Source of the DNA: FEN-1219 sp036563665 | GTDB lineage: Bacteria; Pseudomonadota; Gammaproteobacteria; Steroidobacterales; Rariloculaceae | Direction: 5' to 3' | Assembly (NCBI GenBank): GCA_036563665.1 | Contig: DATCLY010000066.1 | Span: 1-64,000 of the forward strand | Length of the DNA stretch: 64,000 nt | In this document: positions 33,298 through 41,777 of the stretch, piece after piece | How positions within the stretch are numbered: position 1 is the stretch's first letter | How the letters are laid out: every line of letters begins with the position of its first letter | Position numbers and translations under genes: made by a program | The notes under the pieces: generated by a model | Databases searched by the model: none | What the model saw: the letters and a program-made list of their open reading frames with translations, nothing else | Told to the model about the DNA's origin: nothing

Positions 33298-34647
33298 GTG
33301 ATCCAGGAGCCCGGCCGCAAGACGCCGTTGTTCGGCGAGTACGAGGTCGTCGTCCTCGGCGGCGGCCCCGCGGGCATCGCCGCCGCCCTGGCCGCCGGGC
33401 GGCGGGGGCGCTCGACCATCCTGATCGAGCGCTACGGCTTCCTCGGCGGCGCCGGAACGGCCGCCGGGCTGTCCACGTTCTGCGGCCTGCACGCGGCCGT
33501 GTATGGCAAGCACGAGCGCGTGGTCCGGGGCGTGGCCGACGACATCCTCGACCGGCTCGCGGCCATGGAGGGCCTGAACCCGCCGCACCTCTCCGTGCAG
33601 AACCGCATCCTCGCGCAGGCCTACGACATCTCGGCCTACAAGATCGCCTGCGACGAGCTCCTCGCCGAGGCGGAAGTGACGCTCCTGTTCCACGCCTTCG
33701 GCGTGGGCTGCGTGATGGCGGCGGAGAATCGCATCGACGCCCTGCTCATCGAGACGAAGTCGGGCCGCTTCGCGGTGCGCGGGCAGATCTTCGTGGACGG
33801 CTCGGGCGACGGCGACCTCGCGGCCTGGGCCGGTGCGCCGTTCGAGGTCGGCGACGGGCACGGCAACATGCTCTACCCGACCACCATGTTCCGCATCAAC
33901 GGCGTCAACCCGGAGAAGGCCGGCCGCGCCTGGGAGCGGATCCCGGGCCTCATGGAGGAGGCCGAGAAGAGCGGCCGCCGCTTCCCCCGCAAGAAACCGA
34001 TCGTGCGGCCGCAGCGCAACCCCATCGAGTGGCGGGCCAACCTCACGCAGATCAAGAACCCGGACGGCACGGCGGTGAGCGGCATCGACGCCCGCCAGCT
34101 CTCCTACGGCGAGATCGAAGGGCGCCGCCAGTGCTGGGACGTGTTCCGCTTCATCAAAGAGGTCACGCCGGGGTTCGAGGAGGCATACATCGTCGAGATC
34201 GCGCCGCAGATCGGCATCCGCGAGACGCGCCGCGTGCTCGGCGAGTACGTGCTCACGAAGGAGGACATCCTGGGCTGCCGCGACTTCGACGACGCGATCG
34301 GCGTGAACGGCTGGCCCGTGGAAGCGCACGTGCAGGGCGACGTGCAGTTCGTGTTCGCGCCCGCCGACTCGCGCGGCTACAACCAGATCCCCTATCGAAT
34401 CATCGTGCCGCAGCGGATCGACAACCTGCTGGTCGCGGGCCGCTGCGCATCGATGTCGCACGAGGGACAGTCCTCCGCCCGGGTCACGGGCCCCTGTTTC
34501 GTCATGGGCCAGGCGGCGGGCACCGCCGCCGACCTCGCGCTCGCGACCAAGGTGGCGCCGCGGCACGTGGACGTGCGGGCGCTGCAGCGGCAGCTTCGGG
34601 CGGACGGCGCGTTCCTCGGCGACGGCGATCCGGGCGGCGCGGCATGA
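33298..34647 (+). CDS. FAD-dependent oxidoreductase (FAD_oxidored family)
   Basis: 449 residues, cytoplasmic, GTG start 9 bases after the DUF6152 stop. Rossmann FAD site VVVLGGGPAGIAAALAAGRRG (residues ~15-35) and a following LIERYGFLGGAGTAAGLST, typical of the FAD_oxidored (PF12831-like) family; the FAD-contacting motif IFVDGSGDGDLAAWAGAP is at ~160 and the closing NLLVAGRCASMSHEGQSSARVTGPCFVMGQAAGTAA at ~375-410. Substrate unknown; relatives act on hydroxylated or sugar-derived compounds. The stop overlaps the dehydratase start (ATGA), so the two are translationally coupled and probably act on the same pathway. Confidence 0.87.
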   Translation: MIQEPGRKTPLFGEYEVVVLGGGPAGIAAALAAGRRGRSTILIERYGFLGGAGTAAGLSTFCGLHAAVYGKHERVVRGVADDILDRLAAMEGLNPPHLSVQNRILAQAYDISAYKIACDELLAEAEVTLLFHAFGVGCVMAAENRIDALLIETKSGRFAVRGQIFVDGSGDGDLAAWAGAPFEVGDGHGNMLYPTTMFRINGVNPEKAGRAWERIPGLMEEAEKSGRRFPRKKPIVRPQRNPIEWRANLTQIKNPDGTAVSGIDARQLSYGEIEGRRQCWDVFRFIKEVTPGFEEAYIVEIAPQIGIRETRRVLGEYVLTKEDILGCRDFDDAIGVNGWPVEAHVQGDVQFVFAPADSRGYNQIPYRIIVPQRIDNLLVAGRCASMSHEGQSSARVTGPCFVMGQAAGTAADLALATKVAPRHVDVRALQRQLRADGAFLGDGDPGGAA

Positions 34648-36317
34648 CGCGCAGGCTCCGCAGCAACCTCCCGCCCGGGACGGCGTTGTGGGCGGGGCGG
34701 CGCGCGCAATGGCGCGCGCTCGGGCTCACCGACGAGGACATGGCGAAGCCGAAGATCGCCGTCGTGAACTCCTCGTCCGAGCTCTCGAGCTGCTTCAGCC
34801 ATCTCGACGGCGTGGCGGCCGAGGTCAAGCGCGCCATCCGGGCCGCCGGCGGCCTGCCGTTCGAGATCCGCACGGCGGCGCCGAGCGACTTCATCACGAG
34901 CGCCGGGCGCCGCGGCGCCTACATCCTGCCGAGCCGCGACCTGATCGCCGCCGACATCGAGGTGCAGGTGGAAGGCGCGCTGCTCGACGGCATGGTGTGC
35001 CTCGCCTCGTGCGACAAGACCACGCCCGGTCAGCTCATGGCGGCCGGCCGGCTGAACATCCCCACCATCGTGGTGATCTGCGGCTACCAGCGAAGCGGCG
35101 AGTGGCGCGGCGAGCACGTGGACATCGAGGAGGTGTTCCTCAAGTCGGGCTACGTGGCCTCGGGCCGCGTCACCGTGGAGGAGCTCGCCGGCATGGCGGA
35201 CGCCGCCGTGCGCAGCCCCGGCGTCTGCGCCGGCATGGGCACCGCGAACTCGATGCACACCGTCTGCGAAGCGCTCGGCATGGCGCTGCCCGGCAGCGCG
35301 CCCGTGGCCGCCCACAGCGACAAGATGCTCGCCCAGGCCCGCGCCGCGGGCGAGCGCATCGTGCAGATGGTCTGGGAGGACCTGAAGCCGCGCGACATCA
35401 TCACCGCCGGCGCCATCCGCAACGCCGTGCTGCTGGTGCTCGCCCTGTCGGGCTCGATCAACTGCGTGAAGCACCTGCAGGCCATCGCCGTCGAAGCGGG
35501 CCTCGACGTCGACGTGTACGAGCTCTTCGCAGAGCATTGCGAGCGCATCCCGCTGCTCGCCGCCATCCGGCCGAACGGCCCCGGCCTCATCGAGGAGCTC
35601 GAGGCGGCCGGCGGCGCGCGGGCGGTGCTGAAGCGCCTCGAGCGCTTCCTCGACGGCGGCGCGCGCACGGTCACGGGCCGCACGCTCGCGGAGGAGCTGC
35701 GCGACGTGACGGTCGAGGACGAGCGCGTGATCCGCTCGCTGGAGAACCCGATTTCCACCCACCCTTCGATCGTCATCGTGCGCGGCAGCCTCCTGCCCGG
35801 CGGCGGCATCGTGCGGCTCGGCGGCACCGGGGAGCGCATGCTGTCGTTCCGCGGCCAGGCGAACGTCTTTCATTCGCGCGACGAGGCGCTCGCCGCGATC
35901 GCGGAAGGACGCGTGCGGCCCGGCGACGTGGTCGTGCTGCGCGGCCTCGGAGTCGTCGGCGGCCCCGGCATGGCGATGACGTCGGCCGTGGTGTTCGCGC
36001 TCGACGGCGCGAAGCTCCTCGACCGCGTGGCCGTGATCACGGAGGGGCAGCTCTCGGGCCTCGTGAACGCGGGTCTCGTCGTCGGCGAAGCGTCGCCAGA
36101 GGCCGCCGCCGGCGGGCCGCTGGCGCTCGTCGAGAACGGCGACGTCATCTCGATCGACGTGCGCGCGAAGACCGTCGATCTCGAAGTGCCCGAAAACGTG
36201 CTGGCGGAGCGGCGCAAGCACCCGCGTGCCTTCGGCGCACAGGGCGAGCGCGGCTGGCTCCGCGTGTATCAACGAACCGTCGCGCCGGTCCACGAGGGCG
36301 CGGTGCTCGGACGTTAA
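34644..36317 (+). CDS. IlvD/Edd family dehydratase
   Basis: 557 residues. The family dehydrates dihydroxy-acids or sugar acids using an iron-sulfur cluster. Cluster cysteines are visible in NSSSELSSCFSHLD, LASCDKTTPGQLMA and GVCAGMGTANSMH; other conserved stretches are GGSINCVKH-like SGSINCVKHLQAI, SLENPISTHPSIVIVRG and GGPGMAMTSAVVFAL. The biosynthetic IlvD is usually recognised by closer matches and an ilv neighbourhood; here the neighbours are an FAD oxidoreductase and an O-demethylase, so a catabolic sugar-acid or hydroxy-acid dehydratase is more likely. ATG overlaps the upstream stop. The O-demethylase follows after 37 bases. Confidence 0.88.
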   Translation: MTRRLRSNLPPGTALWAGRRAQWRALGLTDEDMAKPKIAVVNSSSELSSCFSHLDGVAAEVKRAIRAAGGLPFEIRTAAPSDFITSAGRRGAYILPSRDLIAADIEVQVEGALLDGMVCLASCDKTTPGQLMAAGRLNIPTIVVICGYQRSGEWRGEHVDIEEVFLKSGYVASGRVTVEELAGMADAAVRSPGVCAGMGTANSMHTVCEALGMALPGSAPVAAHSDKMLAQARAAGERIVQMVWEDLKPRDIITAGAIRNAVLLVLALSGSINCVKHLQAIAVEAGLDVDVYELFAEHCERIPLLAAIRPNGPGLIEELEAAGGARAVLKRLERFLDGGARTVTGRTLAEELRDVTVEDERVIRSLENPISTHPSIVIVRGSLLPGGGIVRLGGTGERMLSFRGQANVFHSRDEALAAIAEGRVRPGDVVVLRGLGVVGGPGMAMTSAVVFALDGAKLLDRVAVITEGQLSGLVNAGLVVGEASPEAAAGGPLALVENGDVISIDVRAKTVDLEVPENVLAERRKHPRAFGAQGERGWLRVYQRTVAPVHEGAVLGR

Positions 36318-36354
36318 TCACCTCTGGAAGAGAAGAAGGAAGGTCGTCCCCATC

Positions 36355-37740
36355 ATGAACCCGCAAAGCCTCGAAGATCTGCTGAAGACGGTGAAGAGCC
36401 CGGTGGAGCTGCTGCGCAACTCGCAGATCGGGCCCTACGTCTACCCCGTCGTCCCCCGGGAATTCACCAACTGGCGGGACGAGCAGCGCGCCTGGCAGAA
36501 GACGTGCGTGCTCTTCGATCAGTCCTATCACATGACGGACATGTACATCGAGGGGCCGGACGCGCTGAAGCTCTTGTCGGACACGGGCATCAACAACTTC
36601 AAGGGCTTCGGCCCGAACAAGGCGAAGCAGTTCGTGGCCTGCAACTATGACGGCTACGTGATCGGCGACGCGGTGCTGTTCGGCCTCGAGCCGAACGTGT
36701 TCAGCCTCGTGGGCCGGCCGTCCGCGCACAACTGGGTGCAATACCACTGCGAGACCGGCGGGTACGACGCGAAGTGCGAGCGCGACGAGCGCGCCGCCGC
36801 GCGCCAGGGAGGCGGCCCGATCGTGCGCAAGGTGTACCGCTACCAGGTGCAGGGACCGAACGCGCCGCAGGTCATGCAGAAAGTGACCGGCAAGCCGGTG
36901 CCGGAGATCAAGTTCTTCCAGATGGGCGAGTTCGTCATCGCGGGCCGGCGCGTGCGCGCGCTGCGGCACGGCATGGTGGGACAGCCGGGCTGGGAGCTGT
37001 TCGGGCCGTGGGAGGATGGCGAGGCGGTCAAGGCCGCCATCGTCGCCGCCGGCGAGGAGTTCGGCCTGCGTCAGGTGGGCTCTCGGGCGTACTCGTCGAA
37101 CACGCTCGAGTCCGGCTGGATCCCGTCGCCGATGCCCGCCGTGTACTCCGGCGAGAAGATGAAGCCCTATCGGCAGTGGCTGCCGGCCAAGGGCTACGAG
37201 GCCACCGCGTCGCTCGGCGGCAGCTTCTACTCGAACAACATCGAGGACTACTACCTCACGCCGTGGGAGCTCGGCTACGGCTCGCTCATCAACTTCGATC
37301 ACGACTTCATCGGCCGCGAGGCGTTGCAGAAGCTCGCGAAGGAGCCGCACCGCAAGAAGGTGACGCTGCAGTGGAACGCCGACGATGCGGCGGCCATCAT
37401 CGCCACGTTCTTCGATCCGAAGGGCACGGCGGGCAAGTACATCGACTTCCCGTCGGCGGTCTACTCCACCCTGCCGTACGACAAGGTCGTGAAGAACGGC
37501 AAGACGGTCGGGATCTCCACCTGGACGGGCTACAGCTACAACGAGCGCTCGATGCTGTCGCTCGCCATGGTGGACCCGGACGTGGCCGAGTTCGGCACGG
37601 AGGTGACGATCGTCTGGGGCGAGGAAGGCGGCGGCTCCTCGAAGCCGACGGTGGAGCGCCACAAGCAGATGGAGGCGCGCACGATCGTCTCTCCCGTGCC
37701 CTACTCCGAGGTGGCGCGCACGGCGTATCGCACGACTTGA
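36355..37740 (+). CDS. Tetrahydrofolate-dependent aromatic O-demethylase, LigM/DesA type
   Basis: 461 residues, the length of LigM (vanillate/3-O-methylgallate) and DesA (syringate) demethylases, which transfer a methoxy methyl group to tetrahydrofolate. The fold is that of the glycine-cleavage T-protein and GcvT-like aminomethyltransferases. Family features: QIGPYVYPVVPREFTNWRDEQRAW, VLFDQSYHMTDMYIEGPDALKLLSDTG, VGQPGWELFGPWEDGEAVK, YGSLINFDHDFIGREAL and the C-terminal GISTWTGYSYNERSMLSLAMVD. GAAGGAAGG lies about 10 bases before the ATG. It ends the run 32818-37740 and would produce methyl-tetrahydrofolate, for which the MetE-like protein upstream is a possible consumer. Which methoxy-aromatic is the substrate cannot be told. 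Confidence 0.88.
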   Translation: MNPQSLEDLLKTVKSPVELLRNSQIGPYVYPVVPREFTNWRDEQRAWQKTCVLFDQSYHMTDMYIEGPDALKLLSDTGINNFKGFGPNKAKQFVACNYDGYVIGDAVLFGLEPNVFSLVGRPSAHNWVQYHCETGGYDAKCERDERAAARQGGGPIVRKVYRYQVQGPNAPQVMQKVTGKPVPEIKFFQMGEFVIAGRRVRALRHGMVGQPGWELFGPWEDGEAVKAAIVAAGEEFGLRQVGSRAYSSNTLESGWIPSPMPAVYSGEKMKPYRQWLPAKGYEATASLGGSFYSNNIEDYYLTPWELGYGSLINFDHDFIGREALQKLAKEPHRKKVTLQWNADDAAAIIATFFDPKGTAGKYIDFPSAVYSTLPYDKVVKNGKTVGISTWTGYSYNERSMLSLAMVDPDVAEFGTEVTIVWGEEGGGSSKPTVERHKQMEARTIVSPVPYSEVARTAYRTT

Positions 37741-37782
37741 CGCCGATGGGGCGGGCGCCGCGGGACGGCCCGCGGCGCTCGC

Positions 37783-38652
37783 TCAGTTGCTCTTGGCGGG
37801 GCGACGCTCCGGCTTCTTGGCCTTACGCTGCCGGTTGAGCTCGTGCAGGTTGGCGATCTTGTCCGCCGTGGCCTGATCGTACGGCACGAACAGCACGAGC
37901 CGCAGCATCGGATACCCTTCGGGCACGTACGAGGAGTGCTCGAGCACGAGCCCGCCGAGCTGCGGGTGATAGACGACCGCCTCCGATCGCCCCACCACCT
38001 CGGGGCTGTTCCATAGACGCCGGAAGATTTCCGAGCTCTGCTCGAGGTCCGCGATGAGCTCCTCGAACGCGGGATCGTTCGGCACCTGGCTGTAATCCAC
38101 CCGGAACTTGGCGAGCACGCGACGCGCCATCGTCTCGTACGCCACCGGGTCGTGCCGGTAGACCGGATCGTCCACGAGCAGCAGCTTGAGCAGGTTGCGC
38201 CGGTTCGGCGGCAGGGCGTCGTAGTCGCGGAACACCTTGGCGAGCTCGTTCCACGCGAGCACGTCCCAACGGGCCGTCTTCACGATCGCGGGCACCGCCA
38301 GCGCATCGATCAGGCGCAGCAGCGTGGGGCTCACGCCCTCCATCGGCCGCGGCAACGGCGGCGCCGGCCGGTGCTGCACGAGGGCGAACAGGTATTCGCG
38401 CTCGTCCGGCGACAACCGCAACGTGGTGCAGATGCGCTCCAGGACTTCGGCCGACACCTTGATTTGCCGGCCCTGCTCGAGCCACGTGTACCACGTGACG
38501 CTCACGCCCGCCAAAGCGGCCACGTCCTCACGACGCAGGCCGGGCGTGCGGCGGCGGTTGGGATCGGGCAAACCCATGTCCGCCGGCGACAGCCGGGCCC
38601 GGCAGCTCTTCAGGAACTCGGTGAGCTGTTGCCGATGAGTCTCTACTGCCAC
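37783..38652 (-). CDS. XRE-family regulator with MmyB-like ligand-binding domain
   Basis: 289 residues. N-terminal helix-turn-helix (~8-75; GLRREDVAALAGVSVTWYTWLEQGRQIKVSAEVLERIC) followed by an MmyB-like ligand-binding domain (~105-270; DVLAWNELAKVFRDY, NLLKLLLVDDPVYR, FRRLWNSPEVV, HPQLGGLVLEHSSY). Members are thought to bind small hydrophobic ligands such as fatty acids. The basic tail is KAKKPERRPAKSN. It converges with the O-demethylase and diverges from the TonB-dependent receptor at 39065, which it may regulate through the palindromes in the shared intergenic region. Confidence 0.9.
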   Translation of the reverse strand: MAVETHRQQLTEFLKSCRARLSPADMGLPDPNRRRTPGLRREDVAALAGVSVTWYTWLEQGRQIKVSAEVLERICTTLRLSPDEREYLFALVQHRPAPPLPRPMEGVSPTLLRLIDALAVPAIVKTARWDVLAWNELAKVFRDYDALPPNRRNLLKLLLVDDPVYRHDPVAYETMARRVLAKFRVDYSQVPNDPAFEELIADLEQSSEIFRRLWNSPEVVGRSEAVVYHPQLGGLVLEHSSYVPEGYPMLRLVLFVPYDQATADKIANLHELNRQRKAKKPERRPAKSN

Positions 38653-38848
38653 GGCTCGATTATAGGCCCCCGTCCAGTCGGCTCCGTGCGGCAGAAGAGG
38701 ATGCGTCCCGCGGTATCCGCGTCGGACGTGACGTTCCGACTACGCCCCCGAAGGGTCGAGATTCGCGCCATACCCCCTTAAGCTCGCGCGACCGTTCTCG
38801 TAGTTTTCTTCCAACAATCCCAAAGCTGCGGAGCAGGTTCGGGACTTC

Positions 38849-38956
38849 GCCAGTGGCCTGTCACTGGCACGTGATCAACGGTTCGTAGTGTCGTATAAGG
38901 TCATGGAACAAGAAAGGTTATGATCACTGATAGCATATCAGACACTAGGCTATAGG
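38849..38956. promoter_or_regulatory. Divergent regulatory region: palindromes and receptor promoter
   Basis: The 412-base gap between the XRE regulator and the TonB receptor (38653-39064). GCCAGTG (38849-38855) pairs with CACTGGC (38862-38868). CTGATA-GCA-TATCAG (38927-38941) is a perfect palindrome with 6-base arms, and its left arm can serve as the -35 of a promoter CTGATA-N18-TATAGG (38927-38932, 38951-38956) for the receptor. A separate TATAAG lies at 38894-38899. The overlap of palindrome and -35 is what an operator would look like. The rest of the gap shows nothing else clear. Confidence 0.4.
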
Positions 38957-39064
38957 TCCCGTTGCGCGCGGCGGGACCGTCCGCTAACGTGGCGCGGCCG
39001 TGGCCTTCGGCGGCAGTGGTGCAAAAATCCAACAACGCTCGCAGACCCTCAGGAGGCCCTCGCC

Positions 39065-41311
39065 ATGCGCAGTCTCAAATCCACATCGGCGGTATTGCTG
39101 CTCGCCACAGCCTCGGCGGTGCTTCCAATCCCGAGCCGGGTGCTCGCCCAGGAAGGGGCTAATCTCGAGGAGATCTTCGTCACGGCCCGTCGGCGCGAAG
39201 AGGCCTTCCAGGACGTGCCGGTCACGATCACGGCGTTCACCGAGGAGGACATCCGCGCCGCGGGCATCGAGCGGCCGCAGGATTTCGTGTCGCTCACGCC
39301 GAACGTCACGCTCGTCGAGACGCAGAACCAGGGCACCTCGTTCCTCACCGTGCGCGGCATCTCACAGGCCCGCAACAGCGAGCCTTCCGTGGCCGTGCTG
39401 ATCGACGGCGTGCTGATGTCGAATCCCGCGCAGTTCACCCAGGAGCTCTTCGACGTCCAGCAGATCGAGGTGCTCAAGGGCGCGCAGGGCGCCGTGTACG
39501 GACGCAACGCCATCGGCGGCGCCATCGTGATCACGACGCAGCAGCCGACGGACGAGTTCGAAGGGCGCTTCCGGCTCGGCTACGACTCGGGGCCCGGGGC
39601 GAAGGCGCAGATCATGGGCAGCGGGCCGCTCGGGCGTTCCGACACGCTGAAATATCACGCCGCCCTCTCCTGGTACGACACCGACGGCTGGATCGAGAAC
39701 GTCTACCTGGGTGAGGAAGCCGATCCCTTCAAAGACGTGTCGGCGCGCGCGCGGCTGCTCTGGGAGCCGAACGACCGCTTCAGCGCCGACGCCCGCCTGT
39801 ACGTGTCCGAGGTCGACACGCAGGCGCTCTACTTCAACATCGTCGGCACCGACCCGGTCACCAACCCGCTGGACGTCAACAACACGTCGTTACCGGTGCG
39901 CGTGAACAACCCCGGCGAGAACGGCCGCGACCTGTCGCAGCTCTCGTTGAAGCTCGACTACGAGACGGGCGCCGGCACGCTCACGTCGATCACGTCGTTC
40001 GACTCCATCGAGGAGATCCTGACGGGCGATCAGTTCGACTTCCTGCCCATCCAGGAATCGCTGTTCTACTTCCTGGGCACCGCCAACATACCGGATGCCG
40101 GGTTGCCGCTGCCTTTCCCCTACGGTCCCTGGGATTGGGCGCAGGCGCAGTTCCTCGACGTGGAGACGGTCAGCCAGGAGGTGCGCTTCACCTCGGACCC
40201 CGGCGAGCGGCTGCGCTGGATCGCGGGCGTGTACATGATCTCCACGGATCGCTTCATCTCCACCGGCAACATCGCCGACATGGGCGACGGCGCGTTCCCC
40301 GTGTTCCGCACGCCGCGCGACCCCGCGGAGTTCCCGCGGAGCTTCCAGCTCACGTTCCTCGCCGACAGCCAGGACAATTTCGCCTGGGCCGTGTTCGGCG
40401 AGCTGGCGTACGACATCGGCGACCGCACCGAGCTCGCGTTCGCGCTGCGCTACGACGAGGACACTCGGGAGCAGACCACCGAGACGCCGCCGGCCTACAT
40501 TCCGCCGGCGCTCGCGGGCGCGCTCGAGACCGGGCAGGTGCGCAAGCACACCTGGGACGAATGGCAGCCGAGGCTCACGCTGCGCTATCAGCCCACGGAC
40601 AACGTGACGCTGTTCGGCGGGTTCAGCCGCGGCTTCCGCAGCGGCGGCTTCAACCAGAGCGGCGTGGGGGCGGCCGGCGTGCCCGGCGTGCGCGACCTGT
40701 TCGACGCCGAGGTGGCGGACACGTGGGAGCTCGGCCTGAAGAGCCGGCTGGCCGACGACCGCGTGAACGTGAACTTCAGCGTGTTCGACACGGAGGCGGA
40801 AGGCTCGTACTTCTTCGTGTTCCTCGCGGAGAGCTCCACTCAGAACCTGGGCAGCCTCGACCGCGTGGACTACCAGGGCTTCGAGGTCGACGTCACCGCG
40901 CGGCTCGGCCGCTCGTTCGACCTCTTCTTCGGCTACGGTGCGACCGACAGCGAGATCAAGCAATCGCCGATTCCCGGCACCGTCGGCAACGAAGCGCCGC
41001 TCGTCTCCGAGAGCACGACCAACCTCGGCCTGCAATACCGCCGCCCGCTGGGCGGCCGCGGCTTGAGCTTCTTCGCCCGCGCCGACTATCAGCGCATCGG
41101 CGACACGTACTGGGAGCCCGAGAACATCACCGTGCGCAAGCCGGTGAACCTGCTCGACTGGCGCATCGGCATCGAAGGCGAATCCTGGTCGGTCATCGGC
41201 TGGCAGCGCAACTTCAACGACGTCCAGTACAACGCGGAGTTCTCGCCGGGCGGCTTCGTGTTCAAGGGCAAGCCGCGCCGCTGGGGCATCGACTTCGTGA
41301 AGGAGTTCTAG
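39065..41311 (+). CDS. TonB-dependent receptor (large substrate type)
   Basis: 748-residue outer-membrane receptor. AGGAGG lies 9 bases before the ATG. Signal peptide ~1-28. The mature N-terminus has EEIFVTARRREEAFQDVPVTITAFTEEDI, typical of receptors of sphingomonad/gammaproteobacterial catabolic loci rather than classical siderophore receptors. Plug ends VLKGAQGAVYGRNAIGGAIVITT; barrel follows and ends RRWGIDFVKEF with the C-terminal aromatic. Ligand unknown; the neighbouring XRE/MmyB regulator, SnoaL and WEGDT genes suggest import of an organic substrate, perhaps an aromatic or terpenoid. It has no adjacent TonB/ExbBD genes. Confidence 0.9.
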   Translation: MRSLKSTSAVLLLATASAVLPIPSRVLAQEGANLEEIFVTARRREEAFQDVPVTITAFTEEDIRAAGIERPQDFVSLTPNVTLVETQNQGTSFLTVRGISQARNSEPSVAVLIDGVLMSNPAQFTQELFDVQQIEVLKGAQGAVYGRNAIGGAIVITTQQPTDEFEGRFRLGYDSGPGAKAQIMGSGPLGRSDTLKYHAALSWYDTDGWIENVYLGEEADPFKDVSARARLLWEPNDRFSADARLYVSEVDTQALYFNIVGTDPVTNPLDVNNTSLPVRVNNPGENGRDLSQLSLKLDYETGAGTLTSITSFDSIEEILTGDQFDFLPIQESLFYFLGTANIPDAGLPLPFPYGPWDWAQAQFLDVETVSQEVRFTSDPGERLRWIAGVYMISTDRFISTGNIADMGDGAFPVFRTPRDPAEFPRSFQLTFLADSQDNFAWAVFGELAYDIGDRTELAFALRYDEDTREQTTETPPAYIPPALAGALETGQVRKHTWDEWQPRLTLRYQPTDNVTLFGGFSRGFRSGGFNQSGVGAAGVPGVRDLFDAEVADTWELGLKSRLADDRVNVNFSVFDTEAEGSYFFVFLAESSTQNLGSLDRVDYQGFEVDVTARLGRSFDLFFGYGATDSEIKQSPIPGTVGNEAPLVSESTTNLGLQYRRPLGGRGLSFFARADYQRIGDTYWEPENITVRKPVNLLDWRIGIEGESWSVIGWQRNFNDVQYNAEFSPGGFVFKGKPRRWGIDFVKEF

Positions 41312-41393
41312 CGCCGTTCCGCGGTAAGATGAGCATCGAGCGGCGGGCCGCCCCCGCGGCGGCCGCGCCGCGCTCTTCGAAGGGGGACGAGCG

Positions 41394-41777
41394 ATGGCTC
41401 CAGAGGAAACGCTCACCGCGGCCGACGTCACCCGTTGGCTCGCGCGCTACGAGGCGGCCTGGGAAGGCCGCGATCCCGACGCCGCGGCGGCCCTCTTCAC
41501 GCCGGACGCGCTCTACCACGAGACGCCGTACGCGGAGCCCTTCCGCGGCCCGGACGGCGTGCGCGACTACTGGGCACGGGTCACGGCCGACCAGCGCGAC
41601 GTCGACTTCTCCTTCGAGGTGGTGGCCGTCGCCGGCCGCACGGGCGTCGCGCGCTGGCACGCGGCGTTCGAGCTCGCCTCGAGCGGCGCGCCGGTGGAGC
41701 TCGACGGCGTGTTCCTGCTCGAGTTCGCCTCGAACGATCGAGTGAGGGTGCTGCGGGAATGGTGGCACGCACGCTGA
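41394..41777 (+). CDS. SnoaL-like (NTF2 fold) protein
   Basis: 127 residues, cytoplasmic. GGGGGACGA lies about 3 bases before the ATG. SnoaL-like pattern: WLARYEAAWEGRDPDAAAALFTPDALYHETPYAEPFRGPDGVRDYWARV and the final strands GVFLLEFASNDRVRVLREWWHAR. No catalytic function can be assigned. It overlaps the following exported WEGDT gene by 19 bases, so the two are translated together. Confidence 0.85.
   Translation: MAPEETLTAADVTRWLARYEAAWEGRDPDAAAALFTPDALYHETPYAEPFRGPDGVRDYWARVTADQRDVDFSFEVVAVAGRTGVARWHAAFELASSGAPVELDGVFLLEFASNDRVRVLREWWHAR

Noticed and set aside
34644..36317. Calling the IlvD/Edd protein the biosynthetic dihydroxy-acid dehydratase
   Set aside because: No ilv genes are nearby and the neighbours are catabolic; family membership alone does not support ilvD.
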